This document shows positions 41,184 through 49,622 of a stretch of 64,000 nt of DNA, piece after piece (within the stretch, counting starts at the first letter, position 1; every line of letters begins with the position of its first letter). The notes under the pieces are model-generated. The model saw only the letters and a program-made list of their open reading frames with translations, was not told the origin of the DNA and did no database searches. This stretch comes from Vicinamibacteria bacterium (GTDB lineage Bacteria; Acidobacteriota; Vicinamibacteria; Vicinamibacterales; UBA8438): NCBI GenBank assembly GCA_022820825.1, contig JAJEEU010000037.1, positions 17,859 through 81,858 on the forward strand, in the 5' to 3' direction. Position numbers and translations under genes: made by a program.

Positions 41184-41576
41184 ATGGACGGGCCGAATCT
41201 CGTCGATTCGTCCGGATGGCTCGAGTACCTCGCCGACGGTCCGAACGCGCGGCATTTCGCCGCGCCGCTCGCCGATTCGCAGCGGCTGGTGGTTCCGACG
41301 ATCAGCCTCTACGAAGTCTTCAGGGTCATCCTGCGCGAACGGGGAGAACACGACGCGATCCGCGTGGCCGCGTCAATGCGTCAGGGACGGGAGATCCCGC
41401 TGTCCCCGTCGCTGGCGTTGGAAGCGGCACGGCTCGCGCACGAGCGCAGCCTTGCCATGGCTGACGCAATCATCCTCGCGACCGCGCAAGCCAGCCGCGC
41501 CACGCTCTGGACTCAGGACTCCGATTTCAAGGACGTCTCCGGCGTGCGCTACTACGAGAAGAAAACATCCCGCTGA
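41184..41576 (+). CDS. vapC: VapC-type PIN-domain ribonuclease toxin
   Basis: A 130-aa PIN-domain protein with the expected acidic active site: D8 in LVDSSGWLEYL, E44 in SLYEVFRV, D94 in LAMADAIILATA and D112/D114 near TQDSDF. Such toxins cut tRNA or rRNA with Mg. It follows vapB by 9 bp and converges with glcE, which ends at 41598. Confidence 0.93.
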   Translation: MDGPNLVDSSGWLEYLADGPNARHFAAPLADSQRLVVPTISLYEVFRVILRERGEHDAIRVAASMRQGREIPLSPSLALEAARLAHERSLAMADAIILATAQASRATLWTQDSDFKDVSGVRYYEKKTSR

Positions 41577-41597
41577 TACTTCCGGTCAAGGACCCTC

Positions 41598-42881
41598 TCA
41601 AATTCCTCCCGGGCCGCCGCCGGGATTCAGCCGGCTATCCGGGTCGAGCTGCGCCTTGATGCGTTGCATGATCGGCAGCGCGTCACCGATGGATCCCCAG
41701 GGATCCACCAGCCGCCGCAGCTCCGGCTCCGCCTGGCGCACGACGGCGGAGCCTTCGCCGGGGGGCAGCGACTCGCGCAACTGCTCGATGACGCGCGCCT
41801 GCGCGGCCGCGGATCCGTCGAGCCGCACCTCGACGACCCCCAGCGCCGCGCGGCCGGCGGCGGCCATCTCGACAGCGCCGCGCCTGCAGGCGTCTCGCAA
41901 CCGCACGAGTGTCGGCACCAGCTCGGTCGGGCGTGTGGCAAGCTTGACATGCGTGCCGGGTCCGACCCGGCGACCCGCGTAGTCGGCCCACAGGCGCGAC
42001 TCGGCTTCGCCCTCGCTCGTCGTGGCGCGACCGGAACCTGCGGCCAGGCGCCCGACCTCGGCGGCCTGCTGCACCACCGCGGCCTCGACCGATTCGAAGC
42101 GGACGTGCAGCCGGGCGGGCGACCATTCCAGCTCCAACGCCGACGGGGTGAGCGGCGCGTCGGCCAGACGAGCGATCAGCGGCGCCGCGTCCTCCAGCGA
42201 ATCCATCGCGATCGACACGGTGCGCGAGCTGCTCGCCACCGGCGCCAGCTTGAACGTCGCAGACGCGATGACGGCCAGTGTGCCGAACGAGCCGGTCATG
42301 AGCCGCGCCAGGTCGTAGCCGGCCACGTTCTTGACGACGATGCCGCCCGATTTCGCGGCGCGGCCGTCGGCCAGCACGATGGAGCAGCCGATGATCAGGT
42401 CGCGCGGGGCCCCGTGGTGATGGCGCGCCGGGCCGCTGTCGTTGGTCGCCACGATGCCGCCGATGGTGGCCCGCGCCGGCCACGGCGGATCGAGCGGCAG
42501 CCGCTGCGCATGGTCCGCCAGCGCCGCGCTGACGGCCGCAAGTGTCGCGCCGGCCTCGATCGTGGCGGTGAGGTCGCCGTGCCGGTGTTCCACCACCGCG
42601 TTCAGCCTGGCAGTCGACAGCAGCAGATCGAACGGCTGCGCGACGGCGCCCCACTGCTGCTTCGTCCCGCCGCCGCGGACGCGCACGGTCAGGCCCAGAT
42701 CGGCGGCCCAGCCGAGCGTCGCAACCAGGCGGTCCACCGTGGAGGGCTCGGCGACCAGCCGGGGCTGCACGCCGTCGACGGTGTCCTCGGCGGTAGGCGC
42801 ACGCAGCTCGCCGACGTCGGCTTGCGCGGAACCCGCCGCGATCAGTTGCTCGGTTGGCGCTGCCAGGCGGTCCACCGGCAC
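41598..42881 (-). CDS. glcE: Glycolate oxidase FAD-binding subunit GlcE
   Basis: A 427-aa FAD-binding protein (PCMH/VAO fold) that pairs with GlcD. It shows the FAD-binding blocks VRVRGGGTKQQWG, TIEAGATLAAVSAALADHAQRLPLDPPWPARATIGGIVATNDSGP and SGGIVVKNVAGYDLARLMTGSFGTLAVI, characteristic of GlcE. The GTG start at 42881 is 2 bp after the glcD stop; no Shine-Dalgarno is visible, so translation is probably coupled. It is slightly longer than E. coli GlcE and ends in a Gly/Pro-rich tail (LNPGGGPGG). The partner iron-sulfur subunit is at 11766-13082. Confidence 0.88.
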   Translation of the reverse strand: MPVDRLAAPTEQLIAAGSAQADVGELRAPTAEDTVDGVQPRLVAEPSTVDRLVATLGWAADLGLTVRVRGGGTKQQWGAVAQPFDLLLSTARLNAVVEHRHGDLTATIEAGATLAAVSAALADHAQRLPLDPPWPARATIGGIVATNDSGPARHHHGAPRDLIIGCSIVLADGRAAKSGGIVVKNVAGYDLARLMTGSFGTLAVIASATFKLAPVASSSRTVSIAMDSLEDAAPLIARLADAPLTPSALELEWSPARLHVRFESVEAAVVQQAAEVGRLAAGSGRATTSEGEAESRLWADYAGRRVGPGTHVKLATRPTELVPTLVRLRDACRRGAVEMAAAGRAALGVVEVRLDGSAAAQARVIEQLRESLPPGEGSAVVRQAEPELRRLVDPWGSIGDALPIMQRIKAQLDPDSRLNPGGGPGGI

Positions 42882-42883
42882 AC

Positions 42884-44332
42884 TCAGACGCGCGCCGCGA
42901 GTCCGGCCTGCTCCGCCGGATGCGCGCGGTAGGGACCGGGCACCTCGCCGCACAGGCGCGGCGTCGGGAACACCTTGCCCGGATTGCACAGGTTGCGGGG
43001 ATCGAAGGCGCAGCGGACGCGCTGCATGGCTTCGAGGTCGGTCGCGGAGAACATCTTCGGCATCTGGTCCGCCTTGTCGGCGCCGACGCCGTGCTCGCCG
43101 GTGATCGAGCCACCGGCGTCGAGGCAGAACGTCAGGATGTCGGATGCGACGCGCTGAGCGAGATCGGGCTGCCCCGGAATCCGGTCGTCATAACAGACCA
43201 GCGGGTGCAGGTTGCCGTCGCCGGCATGGAAAACGTTGCCGATCCGCAGGCCGGACTCCTCCTCCAGCGAGCGGATGCGGGCGAGCACCTCGGGCAGCTT
43301 GGTGCGCGGGATGACGCCGTCCTGCACGTAGTAGCTGGGCGACACGCGCCCCATCGCTGCGAACGCTGCCTTGCGGCCCATCCAGAACCGCGCCCGCTGC
43401 GCGTCGGTTTGCGCCACCTGGATCTCGCGCGCGCCGCTGTCGGTGCATACCTGCTGGACCAGGCTGAACAGCGCCGTGACGTCCGCTTCCGCGCCGTCGA
43501 GCTCGACGATCAGGATCGCCTCCGCCTGCGGGAAGTTCGGGTGGACCGCCGCCTCCGCGGCCTCGATGGTCAGCCGGTCCATCATCTCGACCGCGGCCGG
43601 GATGATGCCCGCCCCGATGATCCCGGATACGGCGTTGCCGGCCGCCTCCGTCGAATCGAACGCGGCCAGCAGCGTCTTGACCGCCGCCGGCTTGCGCAGC
43701 AGCCGCAGCGTCACCTTCGTCACCACCGCCAGCGTGCCCTCAGACCCGACGAGCACGCCGAGCAGGTCGTACCCGGGGTTGTCCAGCGCCGGCCCGCCGA
43801 GGCGCACCAGCTCGCCGTCGGGCAGCACCGCCTCGACGCCCAGCACGTGGTGCACGGTGAAGCCGTACTTGAGGCAGTGCGCCCCGCCCGAGTTCTCGGC
43901 CAGGTTGCCGCCGATGGAGCAGATCACCTGGCTGGACGGGTCGGGCGCGTAGTAACACCCGTCGCCCGCCACCGCCTGCGAAACCTCCAGGTTCAACACG
44001 CCGGGCTCGACGGTGATGCGCCGGTTGGGAATGTCGATGTCGAGGATCCGCTTGAGGCGGGTCATGACGATCAGCACCCCGTCGGGACGGGGCAGCGCGC
44101 CGCCCGACAGGCCGGTGCCCGAGCCGCGCGCCACGAACGGCACGCCGGCCGCGTGGCACAGCCCCACCACCTGCTGCACCTCTTCCGCACTGCCGGGCAG
44201 CACCGCCGCGCCGGGCCGCGAGCGCATCTTGGCCAGCCCGTCCGACTCGTACGTCGCCAACTCCGCGTCGTCGCGGACGATGCCGTCGGGGCCGACGATG
44301 CGCTCGAGCTCGGCGAGGAATTGTGGGTCCAT
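42884..44332 (-). CDS. glcD: Glycolate oxidase catalytic FAD subunit GlcD
   Basis: A 482-aa flavoprotein of the GlcD / D-lactate dehydrogenase family that oxidises glycolate or a similar 2-hydroxy acid. It has the FAD-binding region VPFVARGSGTGLSGGALPRPDGV and QVICSIGGNLAENSGGAHCLKYG, and the C-terminal domain with HAGDGNLHPLV and SITGEHGVGADKADQM. The start ATG overlaps the stop of the M64 peptidase gene by 1 bp (TGATG). Whether glycolate or D-lactate is the substrate cannot be decided from the sequence, though the GlcE/GlcF partners favour glycolate. Confidence 0.93.
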   Translation of the reverse strand: MDPQFLAELERIVGPDGIVRDDAELATYESDGLAKMRSRPGAAVLPGSAEEVQQVVGLCHAAGVPFVARGSGTGLSGGALPRPDGVLIVMTRLKRILDIDIPNRRITVEPGVLNLEVSQAVAGDGCYYAPDPSSQVICSIGGNLAENSGGAHCLKYGFTVHHVLGVEAVLPDGELVRLGGPALDNPGYDLLGVLVGSEGTLAVVTKVTLRLLRKPAAVKTLLAAFDSTEAAGNAVSGIIGAGIIPAAVEMMDRLTIEAAEAAVHPNFPQAEAILIVELDGAEADVTALFSLVQQVCTDSGAREIQVAQTDAQRARFWMGRKAAFAAMGRVSPSYYVQDGVIPRTKLPEVLARIRSLEEESGLRIGNVFHAGDGNLHPLVCYDDRIPGQPDLAQRVASDILTFCLDAGGSITGEHGVGADKADQMPKMFSATDLEAMQRVRCAFDPRNLCNPGKVFPTPRLCGEVPGPYRAHPAEQAGLAARV

Positions 44333-45801
44333 CACGGCCTCGAGTACTGATCGATCACGCGGTTGATGGCGCGCCGGCAGACGCGGCAGAAGCCGACCGG
44401 ATTGCGAGTGAACATGATGCAGTCGATCTCGGGTCGATACAGCCCCGTCGGCTCGTACGACGCGCCCTCGAACGCGCCGACCTTGCCGGCGTAGGTCATG
44501 TTCGCCAGCGTCGTTGTTTCGCGCTCCATCTGCGCGTTGAACAGCCGGTCGATCTCGGTCTCGGGCGCACCATCGCCGCGCAGCGTCCGGCGCTCGGCCT
44601 GCGCCGCGGTGCTGCCCGCCTCGAACGCCGCCTTGTCCCATGGCGTGGGCAGCGGCGTCCCTTCCTCGACCAGGTCGCCCCACTTCAGCCGGGCCGGGTC
44701 GTGCAGCGCGGTGACGTTCGGCTCCCACGGCTCCGGGTGATAGGCGCCGCCGGTCTCGTACGCCACGTCCGACGTGTAGTACTCGTCCGCCAGCCCGGCG
44801 AAGTGGTGGCCGAACTCGTGTATGAACACGTACTCCGCGAAGCCGGTGTCGGCCGCCGCCGTGGCCTGGAAGTTGAAGATGCCGCCCCCGCCGTACTGCG
44901 CCTCGTTGACGACGATCTCCAGGAATTCGTACGGCGCCGCCGAGGCCGCGTCGCGCAGCGCCCGGTTGTCGTAGGTGAGCAGGTAGCGCTCGGAATCGAA
45001 GATGTTGTACTCGGACGACAGCGGCGTGCGGCGGAACTCCAGCGCGCGCGGCCGGCTGATGCCGGACTCCGCGGCGGGCAGGTCCAGCCCCCATACGTTG
45101 AAGTCCGAACGCCGGCTGAGGAACGGCTCCTCCTCGAAGAGCGCGTCGACCAGCCGCCGGGCGTCCGCGTGGAACTTCGGCAGCTCGGCCTCCGTGTAGC
45201 CTTCGCCGATCACCAGCAGGTCGACCTTCTCGCTCGGCGGGCCGTTCTCCTGCAGCGCCCACACCTCGCCCGGCGGCGGGCGGTCGACAGGATTGACGAA
45301 CCGGGAGTCCGGGTCGACGACCGTCGACCAGATCTCGTGGAAGCTGTTCTCCTCGTCGCGCACCTTCAGCACCACCTGCACCGGCTGCCGCGGCCAGGGA
45401 AAGCGCAGCGACTCGTGGAACGTGCGGTGCACCTCGCGGGCTTCCGGCGTCGTCTCCCACTCGCCGTAGATCGACGCGAAGCCGCGCGAGTAGATCACCC
45501 GGTTCGTCGTGCGGTCGATTACCTCGAAGAGATACTTCCCCAGGTTCAGGTCGTCGACCAGCCGCGTGCGGCTGCCGGCCCAGGGGCCGTCGGATACGAC
45601 GCGGTCGAGCGCGACGATCTCCACCCCCGGACCGCCGGAGTGGTAGTAATCCACGCGCATCGTCTTGTCGCGGAAGTAGGTGTCGAAGGCCGTCGCGCCC
45701 GCACCGCCGGACTGGGACCCCGCGAACGCACCGCCGACGGCGGCCGCCGCGCAGGCCGCCGCGACCAGCAGGAGCGCGATGCGCCTTGCGGCGAGGGGCA
45801 T
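44332..45801 (-). CDS. Exported M64-family metallopeptidase
   Basis: A 489-aa secreted protease with a signal peptide (IALLLVAAACAAAAVGGAFA), an N-terminal beta domain typical of the IgA-protease M64 family, and a catalytic domain with the zinc motif HEFGHHFAGLADEYY (H328, H332). A C-terminal CRVCRR cysteine pair lies near the end. M64 members cut extracellular proteins and are frequent in Acidobacteriota and Bacteroidota. The signal peptide fixes the start at ATG 45801. Its stop overlaps the glcD start by one base, an unexpected coupling of a protease with a flavin dehydrogenase. Confidence 0.88.
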   Translation of the reverse strand: MPLAARRIALLLVAAACAAAAVGGAFAGSQSGGAGATAFDTYFRDKTMRVDYYHSGGPGVEIVALDRVVSDGPWAGSRTRLVDDLNLGKYLFEVIDRTTNRVIYSRGFASIYGEWETTPEAREVHRTFHESLRFPWPRQPVQVVLKVRDEENSFHEIWSTVVDPDSRFVNPVDRPPPGEVWALQENGPPSEKVDLLVIGEGYTEAELPKFHADARRLVDALFEEEPFLSRRSDFNVWGLDLPAAESGISRPRALEFRRTPLSSEYNIFDSERYLLTYDNRALRDAASAAPYEFLEIVVNEAQYGGGGIFNFQATAAADTGFAEYVFIHEFGHHFAGLADEYYTSDVAYETGGAYHPEPWEPNVTALHDPARLKWGDLVEEGTPLPTPWDKAAFEAGSTAAQAERRTLRGDGAPETEIDRLFNAQMERETTTLANMTYAGKVGAFEGASYEPTGLYRPEIDCIMFTRNPVGFCRVCRRAINRVIDQYSRP

Positions 45802-45811
45802 GTCCCGTATT

Positions 45812-46522
45812 CTAGTCGCTGACGGCGAGCTCTCCGGGGACGATGGGCCGCGTGCGGGGCAGCTTGCCGCGGTAGGACGCCCATCCGACACCCGCCAGCA
45901 CCCCGAGGAACGCCGCCAGCTTCACGACGTCGGCGGCCGTCGTCTGCGGCAGCACCGCCCACAGGAACCAGAGCACGGGCTGGGCGAGGCATACGGCCCA
46001 CACGGAGCCGTAGAAGTAGCGCCGCTCGTGCCACTCGCCGCGCGTGGACCGCTTCACGCGCGGGAGCTGCCCCGCGGCGCCCAGGATCCAGATCGTGGCC
46101 GCTATCGGGAAATAGGCCAGCTCGTAGAGCTGCCGCAGGTACCAGCCGCCGGTCACGATGGCGACGACCAGGCCGGCGATGTTGAGCACCGCGAAGCTGA
46201 TGACCGTGCTCCACGCCAGCGTGTAGCAGACGCGCCGGTACAGCGGGTTCGGCTTGTCCTCCGTGAAGCGGATGATGTACGGCCGGGGTTCAACGCCCGG
46301 CAGCCGGCCGCGCAGCCCGGCGACGCCGGTCACGAGCATCACGACCCCCAGCCAGACGGCCATGCGCCCGTCGAAGCCGCTCTCGAACAGGTCGAACGTC
46401 AGCGGGGCGGGGATGATGAAGCCGACCCAGATCCAGATTGGCCAGTGCGCCAGCCTGTAGCTGATCTTGTTGCGTTCGCGTATCTTGCGCGCGCTGGCGA
46501 GCTCAACCGGAATGTCGTTCAC
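45812..46522 (-). CDS. Hypothetical multi-pass membrane protein
   Basis: A 236-aa protein with about six hydrophobic segments (WPIWIWVGFIIPAPLTFDLF, MAVWLGVVMLVTGVAGL, TLAWSTVISFAVLNIAGLVVAIV, LAYFPIAATIWILGAAG, YGSVWAVCLAQPVLWFLWAV, LAAFLGVLAGVGWASY). No family recognised. The GTG start at 46522 is 9 bp after a TATACT box (46532-46537, minus strand), suggesting a leaderless or nearly leaderless message. It leads the operon membrane protein - M64 - glcD - glcE. Confidence 0.7.
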   Translation of the reverse strand: MNDIPVELASARKIRERNKISYRLAHWPIWIWVGFIIPAPLTFDLFESGFDGRMAVWLGVVMLVTGVAGLRGRLPGVEPRPYIIRFTEDKPNPLYRRVCYTLAWSTVISFAVLNIAGLVVAIVTGGWYLRQLYELAYFPIAATIWILGAAGQLPRVKRSTRGEWHERRYFYGSVWAVCLAQPVLWFLWAVLPQTTAADVVKLAAFLGVLAGVGWASYRGKLPRTRPIVPGELAVSD

Positions 46523-46577
46523 GGTGCGGCGTAGTATACCGGCGCGTGCCGTGTGATACATTGCCGTGACGCGCGCC

Positions 46578-46604
46578 CGGGGGCTTGGGGCGCAGCTCCA
46601 TCTA
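46578..46604 (+). repeat. 27-nt dispersed leader repeat, copy 2
   Basis: Contains TTGGGGCGCAGCTCCATCTA and matches the minus-strand copy at 11539-11565 at 25 of 27 positions. It lies 12 bp before the start of the NHL lipoprotein gene, just upstream of its GGGAGG site, so it is part of the leader, as in copy 1. Confidence 0.6.
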
Positions 46605-46616
46605 GGGAGGCCGGTC

Positions 46617-47774
46617 ATGACCAGAGTTTGGACGGCAGGCGGCGTTGTCGGTTTGCTGGCGATCCTGGCGGCGGCGTGCGGCGGGGACCCGGTGGCGCCG
46701 ATGCCGGAGACCGAGGCCGCGGCGGCGCCCGCGATGAGCGATGCGGAGGTGCCCGGATTCGAGGTGCCGCGCTTCGAGGTCGACCGCGACTGGCCGAACC
46801 TGCCCAACGGCTGGGAGCTCGGCATCACCTCGTCGGTCGCGGTCGATGCCAACGACCACGTCTGGCTCCTGCACCGCCCGCGGATCCTGCACCACCCCTC
46901 CGACGCGCCGCCGGTGGTGGAGATCGACCCGGACGGCAACTACGTGCAGGGCTGGGGCGGCATGTCGGACGAGTACGACTGGCCGCACTCGGAGCACGGC
47001 ATCGCGATCGACGACGACGGCAACGTCTGGATCACCGGCAACAACCCCTATCCGGGCACCGGTGAGGACGACAGCGACGACATGCTCCTGAAGTTCACCC
47101 GGGACGGTGAATTCCTGATGCAGCTCGGCGGCCGCAACACGAGCATGGGCAATACGTACACGGAAAGCCTGCACACGGCGACCGACCTTTCGGTCTACAA
47201 CGGCGAGGTCTACATATCGGACGGCTACGGCAACCGCCGGGTCATCGTGTTCGACGCCGCGACGGGCGAATACAGGCGGATGTGGGGCGCCTTCGGCAAC
47301 GAGGCGGTGGACGATCCGCCCGCCGAGGATCTCGAGCGCATGGCGGCGGGCCAGCCGGGCGACGGCCCGCAGCAGTTCTCCGGCGTGCCGCACAACATCG
47401 GCGTGTCGAACGACGGCATCGTGTACGTCTCGGACCGCGGCAACCGGCGCATCCAGGCGTTCACCACCGACGGTGAGTACCTAGCGCAGGGGTTCGTCAA
47501 CCGCGACGCCGAGGGCCTCACGACCGCGGGGATCGCGTTCTCGACCGACCCCGGGCAGCGGTTCCTCTACACGCCCGACTTCCACTGGGGCCACATCTGG
47601 ATCCTCGACCGCAAGACGCTCAGGGCGCTGGACCACTTCGGCGAGCAAACGGCGGAGCCGGGCGACTTCCGGCAGCCGCACGACGTGGCCACCGATTCGC
47701 AGGGCAACCTGTACGTCGCGGAGGTGGGGCCGGGCGCGCGGGCCCAGAAGCTGGTCTACAAGGGGCTCCGGTAG
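46617..47774 (+). CDS. NHL-repeat propeller lipoprotein B
   Basis: A 385-aa lipoprotein (VVGLLAILAAACGGD, lipobox Cys ~21) with a six-bladed NHL-type propeller: SVAVDANDHVWLLHRP, GIAIDDDGNVWITGN, GEVYISDGYGNRRVIVFDA, GIVYVSDRGNRRIQAF and DVATDSQGNLYVAEVGPGARAQKLVY. It parallels lipoprotein A (23412-24560) along its length. It converges with the PQQ dehydrogenase ending at 47812. GGGAGG precedes ATG 46617. Role unknown. Confidence 0.9.
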   Translation: MTRVWTAGGVVGLLAILAAACGGDPVAPMPETEAAAAPAMSDAEVPGFEVPRFEVDRDWPNLPNGWELGITSSVAVDANDHVWLLHRPRILHHPSDAPPVVEIDPDGNYVQGWGGMSDEYDWPHSEHGIAIDDDGNVWITGNNPYPGTGEDDSDDMLLKFTRDGEFLMQLGGRNTSMGNTYTESLHTATDLSVYNGEVYISDGYGNRRVIVFDAATGEYRRMWGAFGNEAVDDPPAEDLERMAAGQPGDGPQQFSGVPHNIGVSNDGIVYVSDRGNRRIQAFTTDGEYLAQGFVNRDAEGLTTAGIAFSTDPGQRFLYTPDFHWGHIWILDRKTLRALDHFGEQTAEPGDFRQPHDVATDSQGNLYVAEVGPGARAQKLVYKGLR

Positions 47775-47811
47775 CCCCGCGGCAGGCGTGCCCGGGCCGC
47801 CGGCGTGGGGG

Positions 47812-49491
47812 TCACTCGCGGAGCGCGAAGGTCGAGAGAGCGTGGCCGGAGATGACGGCCACGTACTGCCTGCCGTCCACCTCGTAGGTCACCGGGCCGT
47901 TGACGATCTGGGCGCCGAGGCTCGCCTTCCAGAGCAGTTCCCCGCTGCGGGCGTCGAGCGCCTGGAAGTAGCCCGAGCGCGCGCCGGTGAACAGCAGGTC
48001 CGAGGCGGTCGTCAGGATGCCGCTGCGGATGACGTCCGTCATCTCGAACTTCCACTTCTGCTCGCCGGTGAGCGCATCGAGCGCGAGCACGGCGCCGGAG
48101 CCCACGGCGTCCGTCCAGTTGTTGATCGGGCCGCGGCTGAGCGACGGCACGCCGGGGGCGTTGGGTACGGGGCCGTGGGCGGCGATGCCGCCGCCGGTGA
48201 AGTACTCGCCTTCCTCGTATTCCGCCGGCCCGTCGCTGAATATCGTGGCGTTGTTCTCCCACGCCGAGATGTAGAACAGCTCCGTGCGCGGACTGAACGA
48301 AGGCGAGTACCAGTTGGTGCCGCCGTGGATGCCCGGATAGGTGGGCTCGCCCGGCGGCTGCGGCGTCTCGATCGGCCGCCCGCTGTCGTCCAGCCCCTCC
48401 GCCCAGTTCACGCTGATGAACGGCACGCCGTCGAGGAAACGGCCCGTCGCCCTGTCGATCACGTAGTAGAACCCGTTGCGGTTCGCCCACAGCACCACCT
48501 TGAACAACTGGCCGCCGCGCTCGATGTCCGCCAGCACCGGGATCTGCACCGCGTCGTAGTCGTAGGGGTCGGACGGCGTGAACTGGAAGTGCCAGCGGAT
48601 CTCCCCCGTAGCGGCGTCCAGGGCCACCACGGAGCTCGTGTACAGGTTGTCGCCGGGCCGCTGCGCACGGTTGAAGTCCGGTCCGGGATTGCCGATGCCC
48701 CAGTAGATGAGGTCGAGCTCCGGGTCGTACGATCCGGTCAGCCAGGCCGCCCCCCCGCCGTGCTTCCAGGCCTCCGGATCGCAGTAGGTCTCGGGATTCG
48801 GCGGGCACGGCTCCCACGTCTCGTGGCCCGGCTCGCCGGGACCGGGAATGGTGTGGAAGCGCCACGCTTCCGCGCCGGTCTCGGCGTCGAGCGCCGCGAT
48901 GAAGCCCCGGATGCCCTGATCCCCGCCGGTGGAGCCGACCACCACCTTGTCCTCGACGGCCAGCGGCGCCAGCGTGAAGGCGTACGCCAGGTTCTTGTCC
49001 GCCAGCTCCACGTTCCACAGCTCGGCGCCGGTGGCCGCGTCGAGCGCCACGACGTGCGCGTCGAGCGTGGCCATGAACACGCGGTCGCCGAGCACGGCCA
49101 CGCCGCGGTTGTTCGCCCCGCAGCAGGCCCTGTGATCGGATGGCGTCGGATAGCTGTAGACCCAGTAGACGCGCCCCGTGCGCGCATCGAGCGCCACGAC
49201 GTCGTTGGGCCGCTGCGTGAGGTACATCACCCCGTCGACGACGATCGGCGTGGGCTGCCACGTACCGCCGACCCGCGCCTGGTACACCCACTGCAGGCTG
49301 AGGTCCGTGACGTTGGCGGGTGTGACCTGGTCCAGCTCGCTGTAGCGCTGGCTGAAGTAGCCGCCGGAATACGTCAGCCAGTTGTGCGGCTCGCCCGCGG
49401 CATCGCGCAGGCGCTCGAACGCCACCTGCCCGTGCACGCCTTCGAGCATGAACCCGCACAGCATCGCCGCCAGCACGGTGCGTCGCGTCAT
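47812..49491 (-). CDS. PQQ-dependent alcohol dehydrogenase
   Basis: A 559-aa periplasmic quinoprotein (signal MTRRTVLAAMLCGFMLEGVHGQ). The propeller has tryptophan-docking motifs (WQPTPIVVDGVMYLTQRPNDVVALDARTG, GYFQALDARSGELLW) and the vicinal cysteine pair ACCGAN that forms the disulfide ring over PQQ in methanol/ethanol dehydrogenases. There is no heme-c domain, so a separate cytochrome should accept the electrons. The alcohol oxidised is unknown. ATG 49491 fits the signal peptide. Divergent from the paralog-C gene, with a palindrome between. Confidence 0.92.
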   Translation of the reverse strand: MTRRTVLAAMLCGFMLEGVHGQVAFERLRDAAGEPHNWLTYSGGYFSQRYSELDQVTPANVTDLSLQWVYQARVGGTWQPTPIVVDGVMYLTQRPNDVVALDARTGRVYWVYSYPTPSDHRACCGANNRGVAVLGDRVFMATLDAHVVALDAATGAELWNVELADKNLAYAFTLAPLAVEDKVVVGSTGGDQGIRGFIAALDAETGAEAWRFHTIPGPGEPGHETWEPCPPNPETYCDPEAWKHGGGAAWLTGSYDPELDLIYWGIGNPGPDFNRAQRPGDNLYTSSVVALDAATGEIRWHFQFTPSDPYDYDAVQIPVLADIERGGQLFKVVLWANRNGFYYVIDRATGRFLDGVPFISVNWAEGLDDSGRPIETPQPPGEPTYPGIHGGTNWYSPSFSPRTELFYISAWENNATIFSDGPAEYEEGEYFTGGGIAAHGPVPNAPGVPSLSRGPINNWTDAVGSGAVLALDALTGEQKWKFEMTDVIRSGILTTASDLLFTGARSGYFQALDARSGELLWKASLGAQIVNGPVTYEVDGRQYVAVISGHALSTFALRE

Positions 49492-49527
49492 GGTCGCCAG
49501 CCTTTCCCGGAAACCGCGGGAGCAGAC

Positions 49528-49568
49528 ACTATACACTTGAGGCGCTGCGGCGCCCGCGGGCGCCGCAG
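49528..49568. promoter_or_regulatory. Promoter (TATAGT) and 24-bp perfect palindrome between divergent genes
   Basis: A -10-like TATAGT on the minus strand (49528-49533) serves the PQQ dehydrogenase. Just upstream is a perfect palindrome at 49545-49568 with half-site CTGCGGCGCCCG and no spacer. It sits where the -35 of the quinoprotein gene would be and 54 bp before the start of the plus-strand gene, so it is a candidate operator for both, or a cruciform/terminator element. Confidence 0.5.
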
Positions 49569-49622
49569 TTGCACGGGGACGCCCGAGGCGAGGTATTTTC
49601 CAGCGATTCCCAGGAGAGAAAC

